From positions 1-64,000 of the forward strand of contig NZ_JAHENT010000045.1 in assembly GCF_018609725.1 (NCBI RefSeq): a DNA stretch of 64,000 nucleotides, given 5' to 3'. Under the pieces are notes generated by a model. The model was not told where the DNA came from. It saw only the letters and a list, made by a program, of their open reading frames with translations, and searched no databases. Every line of letters begins with the position of its first letter. The stretch's first letter is position 1. This DNA comes from Methanohalobium sp. (GTDB taxonomy: Archaea; Halobacteriota; Methanosarcinia; Methanosarcinales; Methanosarcinaceae). Made by a program: the position numbers and the translations under genes. Of the stretch, positions 1-8,411 are shown in pieces.

Positions 1-867
1 GAGGGGGTATTCAGAGAAGCCGGATTCCCAGAAGGAGTTTACCAGACACTGCTTCTTGATGGGAAATCCACATCATCACTGATAGGAAGAGATGAAATAG
101 CAGGGGTATCATTTACAGGCAGTACATCAGCAGGCAGGAATGTAGCAGAAGAAGCCGGCAAAAACATAAAAAAATGTGTACTTGAACTTGGTGGAAGCGA
201 CCCATTCATAGTACTGGATGATGCAGACCTTGATAAAGCGGCGGAAGCTGCTGCAGCCGGCCGTTTTACCAATACAGGTCAAAGTTGTGTATCTGCCAAG
301 CGGTTTATTGTCATGGAAAGTATAGCTGATGAGTTCATTTCCAAATTTGTAAACGCAACCAGAAACCTGACAATGGGAGATCCGATGGATGAAAATACCG
401 ATATAGGACCACTTGTATCTGATAAACAGATAAAATTGATTGAAGAGCAGGTAAATGATGCAGTGTCAAAGGGTGCAGAAGTGGTACTTGAAGGTGGCAA
501 AGCCGAGGGTAAAGGATTCTATTACTCACCTGTGATTCTTACCAATGTATCTAAAGATTCCAGAGTAATTACAGAGGAAACTTTCGGTCCGGTGGCTCCG
601 ATTATTACTGTCAGCAGTGAGAAGGAATCTATAAAAGAAGCCAATGATACCCAATTCGGACTGGGTGCAAACATCTGGACAGAAGACCGTGAAAAAGCGG
701 TACGACTGACAAGGGATATAGAAGCAGGCAATGTCTCTGTCAATTCAGTTACAAAATCCGACCCGAGGTTGCCTTTTGGCGGAATTAAGAAGAGTGGTAT
801 AGGTAGAGAACTTTCAAGATTTGGTTTTTATGAATTCATGAATATCAAATCCATGAAGGTGTACTGA
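1..867 (+). CDS. Aldehyde dehydrogenase, 5' end outside window
   Basis: NAD(P)-dependent aldehyde dehydrogenase, oxidising an aldehyde to its acid. The frame is open from base 1 and no start lies in the window, so about 200 N-terminal residues are missing. In the visible part the general-base Glu lies in ELGGSDPF (visible codon 62) and the nucleophilic Cys in GQSC (visible codon 96). The 34-residue spacing is the family norm. The C-terminal PFGGIKKSGIGRE motif is also present. The stop TGA abuts the ATG of the next gene, so the two are surely co-translated. Succinate-semialdehyde or lactaldehyde dehydrogenase is a plausible substrate class, but the substrate cannot be read from the sequence. 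Confidence 0.95.
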   Translation, partial: EGVFREAGFPEGVYQTLLLDGKSTSSLIGRDEIAGVSFTGSTSAGRNVAEEAGKNIKKCVLELGGSDPFIVLDDADLDKAAEAAAAGRFTNTGQSCVSAKRFIVMESIADEFISKFVNATRNLTMGDPMDENTDIGPLVSDKQIKLIEEQVNDAVSKGAEVVLEGGKAEGKGFYYSPVILTNVSKDSRVITEETFGPVAPIITVSSEKESIKEANDTQFGLGANIWTEDREKAVRLTRDIEAGNVSVNSVTKSDPRLPFGGIKKSGIGRELSRFGFYEFMNIKSMKVY

Positions 868-2505
868 ATGAAAGCCAGTGATCTCTTTGTCAAATGCTTG
901 GAAAATGAAGGAGTTGAATATGTGTTCGGAATACCAGGTGAAGAAACCCTTGACCTAATGGACTCGCTTTCACATTCAAGTATAAAATTCATTGTAACAA
1001 GACATGAACAGGGTGCGGCGTTTATGGCTGATGTCTATGGGAGGCTGACCCATAAACCCGGGGTATGTCTTTCTACACTTGGGCCGGGTGCTACCAATCT
1101 GATGACAGGTATAGCTGATGCCTATCTGGACAGGGCACCACTGGTAGCAGTAACCGGACAGGCATCACTGGAAAAGACACATAAAGAGGCTCACCAATAC
1201 ATTAACGTTGTTGATACATTAAAAAACATAACAAACTGGAACAGAAAAATAACACGTCCGGATTTTATACCTGAAATTGTACGAAAAGCGTTTGACATAG
1301 CCTGTGATGCACCCGGTGCAGTTCATGTTGAATTACCCGAGGATGTGGCAATTGAAGATACACTGGAAACTCCTCTTCAAAAGAAAATGTATTCCCATAA
1401 AAGTGAACATGATGAAAAAGAATTGAAAAAAGCTGTTGAACTAATTGAACAATCGACTAGACCTTTAATTCTTGCAGGAAATGGGGTGACCAGAGAACAA
1501 TCTGCTGAACAACTTGAAAAGTTTGTAAACAGGTTAAAAATCCCAGCAACAAACACATTCATGGGTAAAGGTAACATTCCTGCAGACAATGACTTATATA
1601 TCGGATCCGTCGGGCTTCAAAGAAAAGATTATCTTATGTGTGGATTTGATGTAGCAGACCTTGTAATCTGTGTAGGTGTAGACCCTGTTGAATACAGTCC
1701 GCGTCTTTGGAATTCTGATGGTTCAAAAAAGATAATACATATTCATAATAGCCATCCGGAAATAGATTCAAGTTATCTTCCCGAATGTTCACTTATAGGT
1801 AATTTAAAAAACTCCCTTTATCGCCTGACAGAAAACTGTAAATCTGAAAAGGGTGTGCCTGAATCAATAACAAAACTTAAACAGACGATGGAGAACGAGT
1901 TATTGTCCTACAGGAATGATAATTCGTTCCCTGTGAAACCGCAAAGAATCTTGTATGATATAAGGAACCGTCTTTACAGAGATGACATCCTTGTTAGTGA
2001 TGTGGGGGCTCATAAACTCTGGGTAGGCAGACTGTTTCCTGCATATAAACCAAACACGGTTCAGATATCCAATGGACTGGCTTCAATGGGTTTTGCACTT
2101 CCGGGAGCTATTGCTGCAAAGCTTGTCCATCCTGAAAAAAATGTTGTTGCAGTCGTAGGAGACGGCGGATTTATGATGAACATTCAGGAACTGGAAACTG
2201 CGAAACGGCTTGGTACTGACCTGATTGTTATCATATTTAACGATTCCAAATATGGGGTGATCGAGTGGAATGAACTTGAAAAATTCAAAATATCTTACGG
2301 TATCGATTTTTCCAATCCGGATTTTGTCCAGATGGCTCAAAGTTTTGGGGTGAACGGGGTTAAAATAGAATCATCTGATGAGTTAACCTCCAAACTCCAA
2401 TATGCACTGGAAAAAGGGGGATTCTGGGTTTTTGATGTGGAAGTCGATTATACTGAAAATATCAAGCTTGGTGAAAAATTGCGGGATATGACTTGCGGAA
2501 TTTGA
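868..2505 (+). CDS. Thiamine diphosphate enzyme, acetolactate synthase large-subunit-like
   Basis: 545-residue ThDP-dependent enzyme of the acetolactate synthase / pyruvate oxidase family. The cofactor-activating Glu is residue 47 in TRHEQGAAF. The ThDP/Mg-binding motif starts with GDGG near residue 431 and ends with an FNDSKYG segment. The three usual domains (PYR, central, PP) are all present. No regulatory small subunit (ilvN) follows, unlike the biosynthetic ilvBN pair. The ATG directly follows the stop of the aldehyde dehydrogenase gene. This pairing suggests a catabolic or detoxifying route in which one enzyme makes or uses an aldehyde (inference). Alternatives within the family are oxalyl-CoA decarboxylase-like or benzoylformate decarboxylase-like enzymes. 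Confidence 0.9.
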   Translation: MKASDLFVKCLENEGVEYVFGIPGEETLDLMDSLSHSSIKFIVTRHEQGAAFMADVYGRLTHKPGVCLSTLGPGATNLMTGIADAYLDRAPLVAVTGQASLEKTHKEAHQYINVVDTLKNITNWNRKITRPDFIPEIVRKAFDIACDAPGAVHVELPEDVAIEDTLETPLQKKMYSHKSEHDEKELKKAVELIEQSTRPLILAGNGVTREQSAEQLEKFVNRLKIPATNTFMGKGNIPADNDLYIGSVGLQRKDYLMCGFDVADLVICVGVDPVEYSPRLWNSDGSKKIIHIHNSHPEIDSSYLPECSLIGNLKNSLYRLTENCKSEKGVPESITKLKQTMENELLSYRNDNSFPVKPQRILYDIRNRLYRDDILVSDVGAHKLWVGRLFPAYKPNTVQISNGLASMGFALPGAIAAKLVHPEKNVVAVVGDGGFMMNIQELETAKRLGTDLIVIIFNDSKYGVIEWNELEKFKISYGIDFSNPDFVQMAQSFGVNGVKIESSDELTSKLQYALEKGGFWVFDVEVDYTENIKLGEKLRDMTCGI

Positions 2506-2512
2506 AAAGATT

Positions 2513-2582
2513 TGCATATAAAAAAAAGAAGGTTGGTACATATTAATTCTGAGGGGATGAATGGCCAACCTTTTTATATGCA
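2513..2582. terminator. Long hairpin between convergent genes, with conserved C-rich loop motif
   Basis: A 12-bp outer stem (2513-2524 with 2571-2582) encloses an inner 8-bp stem (2529-2536 with 2565-2572) and a 28-nt loop. Runs of A and T flank it on both sides, so it can serve as terminator for the ThDP enzyme (+) and the microprotein (-). Read on the minus strand, the loop contains CATTCATCCCCTC. The same 13 bases occur in the loop of the hairpin behind the second microprotein copy at 9345-9388, which also has a 28-nt loop. Confidence 0.75.
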
Positions 2583-2585
2583 TTT

Positions 2586-2672
2586 TTATTCCAGATCAAG
2601 AGCACGATCGAAATTATCGAACTGTTCGTAATATCTGGCGCGTTCAATCAGATCTATTAATGTATCGTCCAT
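2586..2672 (-). CDS. 28-residue microprotein, copy 1 (YYEQF family)
   Basis: A 28-codon frame, ATG to TAA, preceded by GAGGCG about 7 nt upstream, a reasonable Shine-Dalgarno. A TATA-like TTTATATAT lies near 2706-2714. The peptide matches the one at 9253-9339 over its whole length without gaps. Shared residues are the first MD, an RA pair, YYEQF, then N, DR, and two Leu near the end. It is highly charged and probably helical, with no transmembrane segment or Cys. I do not recognise the family. Equal length, conserved protein positions with diverged codons, and the shared downstream hairpin all argue that it is translated. The function is unknown. Confidence 0.75.
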   Translation of the reverse strand: MDDTLIDLIERARYYEQFDNFDRALDLE

Positions 2673-2832
2673 CTGATTCGCCTCAATTGCCAAAATGTTT
2701 TCAAAATATATAAATGAAAACCATTTAAATTAAAAGTTTTATTTATTTGTAACCAATAAAAACAGGAAGTTATTGTACATAAATAATAAATCTTTTTACC
2801 GATGATGCTCAATTTGGGATTGAAAACTATTA

Positions 2833-2852
2833 AGAACTATGTCAATAGTTCT
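2833..2852. promoter_or_regulatory. Perfect 8-bp palindrome upstream of the transporter operon
   Basis: AGAACTAT, a 4-nt spacer and ATAGTTCT, ending 20 nt before the ATG of the substrate-binding protein. It could be an operator for an osmotic or substrate regulator, or a leader hairpin. The rest of 2673-2872 is AT-rich and holds the microprotein promoter and an ATAAATAATAAA stretch that may be the operon's TATA element. Confidence 0.4.
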
Positions 2853-2872
2853 ATACTTGTGGGGAACAACAA

Positions 2873-3811
2873 ATGAAATGGAAAGTTATTGCTATGGTAC
2901 TTATGCTCATTACCGCTATAATGGCGAGTGGGTGTGCACAGAATCCTCAAACAAATGAATCAAACAGTAATTCAAATTCTGATGAAACTATTGTAATAGG
3001 TTCCAAACTTTTTCAGGAATCCTATATACTTGCTCATATGCTTTCAATATTACTGGAGGATAATGGATATAATACCGAAGTAGAACAAGGACTTGGGGGA
3101 ACGTTTGTTAATTACGAAGCACTGAAACAGGGACAAATAGACGCCTATGTTGAATATTCGGGAACAGCCTACAGCCAGATACTTAAAAAACCATCACCTA
3201 ATAATACATGGGACCCCCAGATGATATATGAAGAAACCAAAAAAGGTCTCATGCAGGAAGATAATGTAAAAATAGCAAATCGACTTGGTTTTGAAAATGC
3301 TTATGCTATTGCAGTGGATGAAGATTGGGCAGAAGCGCATAATATAACAAAATTGAGCCAACTTGAAGGTTATGCGTCAGATATGGTAGTCGGGACAGAT
3401 CCGGAATTTGCCACCAGAGAAGATGGACTTCCCCGTATAAAAGAGGTTTATGGTTTTGAATTCAAAGATTACAAACAGGGTGCTCCATCTATTATGTATC
3501 AATCCATCAAAAATGATGAGGTAGATGCTATATCTGCATATACTACCGACACAAAGAATGAAAAGTTTGGGCTCAGGGTTCTTGAGGATGATAAAGGAGC
3601 ACTTCCACCCTATGATGCTATAACACTGATGACAAGTGATTTTGCATCCAGTCATCCAGATGTAATGGCTACCCTCGGACAATTGAATAATACTATAGAC
3701 CAGGAAACCATGAGAAACCTGAATTACCAGTATGATATAGAGAATAAAGAAGCAAAAGACATTGCAAGGCAATTCCTTGAAAATAGGGGTTTGATAGAAG
3801 AAAATAATTAA
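2873..3811 (+). CDS. Quaternary-amine ABC transporter, substrate-binding lipoprotein
   Basis: 312 residues. A lipoprotein signal ends in MASGC, with the lipidated Cys at 21, followed by a Ser/Asn-rich linker. The mature part is an OpuAC/OpuCC-type domain that binds glycine betaine, choline or carnitine outside the membrane. The segment LGGTFVNYEALKQGQ and the following YVEYSGTAY are typical of the OpuC/OsmF branch. It heads a cluster with an ATPase and two permeases. In a saline methanogen it would import compatible solutes, or possibly betaine or choline as substrate (inference). Aromatic-cage residues were not mapped, so the exact ligand is open. Confidence 0.93.
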   Translation: MKWKVIAMVLMLITAIMASGCAQNPQTNESNSNSNSDETIVIGSKLFQESYILAHMLSILLEDNGYNTEVEQGLGGTFVNYEALKQGQIDAYVEYSGTAYSQILKKPSPNNTWDPQMIYEETKKGLMQEDNVKIANRLGFENAYAIAVDEDWAEAHNITKLSQLEGYASDMVVGTDPEFATREDGLPRIKEVYGFEFKDYKQGAPSIMYQSIKNDEVDAISAYTTDTKNEKFGLRVLEDDKGALPPYDAITLMTSDFASSHPDVMATLGQLNNTIDQETMRNLNYQYDIENKEAKDIARQFLENRGLIEENN

Positions 3812-3855
3812 TGTCGACCTTTGGTTGACTTTTATTTTTAAATTTTTCAAAAATA

Positions 3856-4989
3856 GTGAACCAAATGCCATCCAGAAAACTTTTTGATCGGATAGATTCG
3901 ATACAACTTGAAAATATAACAAAAAAATACAATAACAGTTTTGCAGTTCAGGATTTAAACCTTGAAATCCATGGTGGGGAATTATTGATTCTTATAGGTC
4001 CAAGTGGCTCAGGAAAAACTACCACCCTTAGGATGATAAATCAATTGATAGAACCTGATGAAGGACGTATTTTTATAAATAATCAGGATATCATGCAGTT
4101 TGATTCTGTAAAATTGAGAAGAAATATTGGTTATGTAATCCAGGACATTGGTTTGTTCCCTCATATGACAATAAGGAACAATATAGGTCTCATTCCAAAA
4201 CTTGAGGGCTGGTCAAATAATGAAATAACAGACAAGGTTAAAACTCTGCTGGATTTTGTATCTTTGCCTCCTGACCAATTCCTGCACCGATACCCTAACC
4301 AGTTAAGTGGTGGTCAACAGCAGAGAGTAGGGCTTGCAAGAGCATTGGCAATGAACCCTCCGCTTTTGCTGATGGATGAACCATTTGGAGCACTTGACCC
4401 GATATTAAGGCGACAGTTGCAGGATGAATTCTGCAGAATAAAACAGGAACTTGGAAGAACGATAGTTTTTGTAACTCATGATATTGAAGAAGCGTTCAAA
4501 CTTGGTGATAGAATTGCGATTATGGATGGTGCAAACCTTATACAGATTGGAAAACCTGAAGATTTGATATTTAATCCTGTAAACGGACTTGTATCTGATA
4601 TTGTGGACAGTAACCATAAATTCAAACACATGGACACTCTAAACGTAAAAGATCTGATGTCTCCAATGGACGACAAGTACATTTTTGGTGGAAATATAAT
4701 GGTTAGTGATGCTGTAACCAGAATGACTGATAATAATATAGAATTGGGATTGGTTTATGATGGTTCTGATTTTATGGGTACAGTAGAGATGGTGAATTTG
4801 TTAAAATATGAAGGTGACGAAAAATTACAGGATGTTGCACAGCTATCAACAACGTTTTCACCTATGCATTCAGTATCTTTGGCTCTTTCTGAGTTAAAAA
4901 ACAAAAATGAGTCTTTTGCGGTAGTTTTCAATGGCGATACACCTAAAGGACTTCTTTTATCCAATGAAGTCTTTTTAAAACTCATCTAA
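3856..4989 (+). CDS. Quaternary-amine ABC transporter, ATP-binding subunit
   Basis: 377-residue ATPase of the ProV/OpuCA type. Walker A is GPSGSGKTT, the Q-loop is in YVIQDIGLFP, the signature is LSGGQQQRVGLARAL and Walker B is LLLMDEPFGALD. A C-terminal part of about 120 residues aligns with a pair of degenerate CBS domains, which in OpuA sense ionic strength. The longest frame starts with GTG at 3856. ATG at 3865 (MPSRKLF) is an equally plausible start, and neither has a strong ribosome binding site. It lies 44 nt after the binding-protein gene and drives import with the two permeases that follow. Confidence 0.93.
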   Translation: MNQMPSRKLFDRIDSIQLENITKKYNNSFAVQDLNLEIHGGELLILIGPSGSGKTTTLRMINQLIEPDEGRIFINNQDIMQFDSVKLRRNIGYVIQDIGLFPHMTIRNNIGLIPKLEGWSNNEITDKVKTLLDFVSLPPDQFLHRYPNQLSGGQQQRVGLARALAMNPPLLLMDEPFGALDPILRRQLQDEFCRIKQELGRTIVFVTHDIEEAFKLGDRIAIMDGANLIQIGKPEDLIFNPVNGLVSDIVDSNHKFKHMDTLNVKDLMSPMDDKYIFGGNIMVSDAVTRMTDNNIELGLVYDGSDFMGTVEMVNLLKYEGDEKLQDVAQLSTTFSPMHSVSLALSELKNKNESFAVVFNGDTPKGLLLSNEVFLKLI

Positions 4990-5009
4990 TCTAAATTGAT
5001 GGTGGAATA

Positions 5010-5654
5010 TTGCTGGGAGTTTTAAATGACATCGTTCAGGTCTGGCAGACAAATTCACTGACCATGAGAACCATTGAACATCTGTATATGTTTAGTATAG
5101 CACTTTTTATATCTTCTGTCATTGGGGTTGTTCTGGGTATCACCATTTATAATAATTCAAAACTCTCAAATCCTGTATTAAACATATTGAATATTTTTGA
5201 AACTACACCTGATATCGCTCTTCTTGTAATCCTTTTACCTATAGCAGGAATAGGAACACTTCCCACTATAATAGCATCAATTCTGTATTCCCTGCTTCCT
5301 ATTACAAGAAATACATATACTGGATTGAAAGGTGTGGATAGAAAATACATTAATATTGCTCGAGCTCTTGGACTCTCATCCAGAGAAATATTATTTAAAA
5401 TACGTATACCTATGTCATTGCCCCTTATTGCAGGTGGAATACGGATAGCACTGGTATTTACCATGGGTCTGGTTACTCTCGGGGGATTGATTGCTGCTGG
5501 AGGGCTTGGAACAACATTACAAACCGGCATCCAGCTTTATGAGGTTAATACGATTCTTGTTGCCGGTATCTGGACAGGATTGCTTGCGGTTATACTTGAT
5601 GGGTTTGCAGGCATGGTTGAAAAAAGGCTTAACTCGAGGTATGAAATATGGTAA
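5010..5654 (+). CDS. Quaternary-amine ABC transporter, permease subunit 1
   Basis: 214-residue polytopic membrane protein with about five or six hydrophobic helices. It carries the binding-protein-dependent permease loop (RALGLSSREILFKIRIPMS) that docks on the ATPase. Translation probably starts at TTG 5010 behind GGTGG at 5001. The frame overlaps the next permease by 7 nt. The pair OpuCB/OpuCD-like forms the membrane channel with its neighbour. The TTG start is inferred from the spacing to the ribosome binding site. Confidence 0.92.
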   Translation: MLGVLNDIVQVWQTNSLTMRTIEHLYMFSIALFISSVIGVVLGITIYNNSKLSNPVLNILNIFETTPDIALLVILLPIAGIGTLPTIIASILYSLLPITRNTYTGLKGVDRKYINIARALGLSSREILFKIRIPMSLPLIAGGIRIALVFTMGLVTLGGLIAAGGLGTTLQTGIQLYEVNTILVAGIWTGLLAVILDGFAGMVEKRLNSRYEIW

Positions 5655-6262
5655 CTCTGGAAACCATTGCAAATGCTACCCTCCAGCACGTAATCCTTGT
5701 TTATTTGACTTTAATAGCAAGTATTGTTATATCTATACCTCTTGCTTTCATATCAGTAGAAAGTGAAAAACTGGCGAACTGGATTATGAAAGTAACCAAC
5801 CTTTTACAGGCGGTACCGAGTTTTGCAGTGGTAGCTATTGTTGTTCCTCTTATCGGAATTGGGTTTATCCCTGCATTGATAGCCATCCTTGTAAGGGCAT
5901 TGTTGCCGATTGTAAAAAATACATATATTGGTCTTTTCAATATTGACCCATCGCTGATTGATTATGCACATGGTGTAGGATTGACCAGATGGCAGATTAA
6001 CCGTTATATCCGCCTTCCAAACTCCTATCCAGCCATATTTGCAGGTGTCAGGTTTTCAGCACTACTTGCAAATAGTATAGCGGTACTGACTGCACTTATA
6101 GGAGGTGGAGGTCTGGGGAAGCTGGTTTTTGAAGGACTTGTAAGTTTCAACATTGATAGAATTCTGGCAGGTGCTATACCTGCAATATTACTCGCACTTG
6201 CAAGTGACAGTTTACTGGCAATGATTGAGAAAAAGTTGACACCAGTAAATCTTAGAGAATAA
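5648..6262 (+). CDS. Quaternary-amine ABC transporter, permease subunit 2
   Basis: 204-residue membrane permease, paralogous to the preceding gene. Its EAA-like loop reads HGVGLTRWQINRYIRLP and is followed by a Gly-rich helix (IGGGGLGKLVFEG). The ATG at 5648 lies inside the upstream gene, so the two subunits are translationally coupled and likely made in equal amounts. It ends the operon. The next gene is on the other strand and the two stops are only 4 nt apart. Confidence 0.92.
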   Translation: MVTLETIANATLQHVILVYLTLIASIVISIPLAFISVESEKLANWIMKVTNLLQAVPSFAVVAIVVPLIGIGFIPALIAILVRALLPIVKNTYIGLFNIDPSLIDYAHGVGLTRWQINRYIRLPNSYPAIFAGVRFSALLANSIAVLTALIGGGGLGKLVFEGLVSFNIDRILAGAIPAILLALASDSLLAMIEKKLTPVNLRE

Positions 6263-6266
6263 TGTA

Positions 6267-6938
6267 TTACATTTTCCGTGACCTCAGGAATAAAACGGCA
6301 GGTTTATCCCATACCCATTCTTTTTCTATTATCTCAAAACCAGCCTCTTGGAAAAGATTGATAAGCTCATCGGATTTAAAATTGTTCCAGTATTTTGGTT
6401 TCCCATAGAGTATAACCCATTTTATCAATTTGGCCTGCTCAAATAAATTGGAATTTCCAAAACAATAGGTAATGCTTAAGTATTCGTTACCTTTATCCAA
6501 TATTGTCCCGCACTCCTGAATTGATTTATATGGGTTTTTCATGGTCTGGAGTACATTACAGCTAACAATTTTTGTAAATTCATTTTTGTCAAAAGAAAGG
6601 TTATAGGCATCCTCCACCTGAAAACTAAGGTTTTTATATCCTGATTCAGTGTTTTTCTTTCTGGCAATATCAATCATTTCAGGTGAAATGTCAGTACCTG
6701 TAACATTTTTGCATTTGGGTGCAATATAGAATGCTATTTCACCGGTACCTGTTCCAATTTCTAATACACTATCTCCAGATTGGATGTATGATGCAATTTT
6801 TGATTTGAAAACTTTATATTGCTCTTTAAAACCCTGTTCAATCCAGTCATCATAACTATTACTGATCTTGCTCCAAAACCGGCTTTCTTCTTTTTTTCTT
6901 TTTACAGTGTCGCTATCTTTATTATCGGTAAGAAACAT
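6267..6938 (-). CDS. Class I SAM-dependent methyltransferase
   Basis: 223 residues with a Rossmann-type methyltransferase core. Motif I is VLEIGTGTGEIAFY near residue 60, the acidic end of strand 2 is VTGTDISPEM, and a later strand reads IVSCNVLQTM. This is the UbiE/Methyltransf_11 group that methylates small molecules, including arsenite and quinones. No metal-binding Cys triad is visible, so arsenite methylation is unlikely. The gene is monocistronic, transcribed away from the next gene, and convergent with the transporter operon. The substrate is unknown. Confidence 0.85.
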   Translation of the reverse strand: MFLTDNKDSDTVKRKKEESRFWSKISNSYDDWIEQGFKEQYKVFKSKIASYIQSGDSVLEIGTGTGEIAFYIAPKCKNVTGTDISPEMIDIARKKNTESGYKNLSFQVEDAYNLSFDKNEFTKIVSCNVLQTMKNPYKSIQECGTILDKGNEYLSITYCFGNSNLFEQAKLIKWVILYGKPKYWNNFKSDELINLFQEAGFEIIEKEWVWDKPAVLFLRSRKM

Positions 6939-7123
6939 ATCACTTCCTGTATTTTATTGATAACCTAAAGGGTTGCTGATATACCGGTATATATGTTAAT
7001 AAGTTGCAATTGAAATTCGGGATTGTTTTGTCTATTATTCAAATTTTTTACCTATGATTAAATCAACAATATAATATTGTCTACCAGAATTGAAAAATAA
7101 AGTGATTAAACTTTGGATATTTC

Positions 7124-7927
7124 ATGAGCCTCAGAAGTTATATGGAAGGCAGTATACCTGAAACACTGTTAAGCAGTGTTCCAAAACGTTTTGATATCAT
7201 AGGGGATGTAGCAGTGGTATCAATACCCTATGAACTTGACAATTATAAATTTGATATTGTCCGAGCTATTACAGCGGTTCACAGAAATCTAAAAACAGTT
7301 CTTAATAAAACGAATAAAGTGGATGGGTATAAAAGAACATCAGATTTTGAAAAATTATTCGGGAATGGAACTATAACAACTCACAGGGAACACGGTTTTA
7401 GCTACAAACTCGATGTAGGGAATGTATTTTTCAACAATCGTCTCTCTTATGAGAGGCAAAGGTTGATTGCAAAGATAAATCCATATGAAAAAATTCTGAT
7501 CCCTTTTTGTGGAGTAGGTCCTTTTGCTATTCCTGCAGCTTTTCATGGTTTAGAAGCCGTTGCAATAGAAAAAAATCCAGAAGCTTTTAAATGGTTGCAG
7601 GAAAATGTCTGTTTGAATAAAGTGAAAGATAGTATAACACTTATCCAAAAGGATGTTACAGATATATCTACTTTCCTTAACAGTTATGATTTTGACAGGG
7701 TTATTGTTCCCACTCCATATGGTATGGACAACATCCTTTTATATATAGCAGAATTTGTAAAAATTAAAGGTTTTATTCACTTTTATACTTTTAAACCAGA
7801 ATCTGAAATCCCTGAATTTATTAACAGCGCTAAAAAAATTGGTTTGGAGACTGTTTATTATCGAAGATGTGGGAATGTGGCACCCGGCATTAGCAGGTGG
7901 GGGATTGATTTTAAAAAGATGGAATAA
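7124..7927 (+). CDS. Trm5/TYW2-like tRNA methyltransferase family protein
   Basis: 267 residues of the Met-10+ family, which modifies the base next to the anticodon at position 37 in tRNA-Phe and others. The N-terminal region contains RFDIIGDVAVVSIP, the segment typical of Trm5/TYW2. The SAM site follows as ILIPFCGVGPFAIPAA and a Glu-ended strand (AVAIEKNPEA). Trm5 proper has an NLP motif in the active site, whereas here the corresponding strand reads VIVPTPYG. That favours the TYW2 (aminocarboxypropyl transfer) or another wyosine-pathway role over m1G methylation. This is inference from a single motif. Confidence 0.8.
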   Translation: MSLRSYMEGSIPETLLSSVPKRFDIIGDVAVVSIPYELDNYKFDIVRAITAVHRNLKTVLNKTNKVDGYKRTSDFEKLFGNGTITTHREHGFSYKLDVGNVFFNNRLSYERQRLIAKINPYEKILIPFCGVGPFAIPAAFHGLEAVAIEKNPEAFKWLQENVCLNKVKDSITLIQKDVTDISTFLNSYDFDRVIVPTPYGMDNILLYIAEFVKIKGFIHFYTFKPESEIPEFINSAKKIGLETVYYRRCGNVAPGISRWGIDFKKME

Positions 7928-8138
7928 ATAACCTTTCATTTAAGGCTATATGCTTATAGAGTAATCAATATACTTCCTACAATTTTTGCATATTAAATCA
8001 ATTTCTGTAACATATAACTTTTATAAATATGTCTGGTATTGTAGATAAAAATAGTTAGTTATTGTTCAGAAATTTGTTTTAGCTTATACCATCGACAAAA
8101 TACAAATGAAACTTACCTGGACAATACATACATAGGTC

Positions 8139-8165
8139 TGATTTTAATTGTGAAAAACAAAATCA
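8139..8165 (-). terminator. Hairpin overlapping the stop of the Cys-rich microprotein
   Basis: TGATTTT pairs with AAAATCA around a 13-nt T-rich loop when read on the minus strand. The first three bases are the stop codon of the microprotein. It may end the short transcript. The remaining part of 7928-8138 is AT-rich and shows nothing else. Confidence 0.35.
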
Positions 8166-8252
8166 ATAATTAAAAGGGCAAAGAACGGAAGCTCCAAATG
8201 TATAAGGACAATAAGAACACGTTGGTGGACATTCTTCTTCGTTTTGTTCCAT
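8163..8252 (-). CDS. 29-residue Cys-rich microprotein
   Basis: ATG to TGA, 29 codons, preceded by AGGTGATTAA directly before the ATG, a near-perfect Shine-Dalgarno at short spacing. The N-terminus is acidic (MEQNEEE). The rest is uncharged with four Cys: CPPTCSYC followed by a single Cys in VLCPFNY. The CX3CX2C spacing could bind a metal or an iron-sulfur cluster, although CX3CX2C alone is common by chance. I do not recognise the family. No homologue is visible elsewhere in the window. Confidence 0.5.
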   Translation of the reverse strand: MEQNEEECPPTCSYCPYTFGASVLCPFNY

Positions 8253-8411
8253 TTAATCACCTAGTAGGTATTTTTGTAGAAATAATCTACCGTTGTTTTG
8301 TATTTGTTTCCAAATGTTTCAATTTCAATCCTTAATTGATTGATTTTTCTAATTATATAATAACACTTATTATAATAAAAAGTTTATTATTTTTGTTCCA
8401 GAAAAAGCTTT

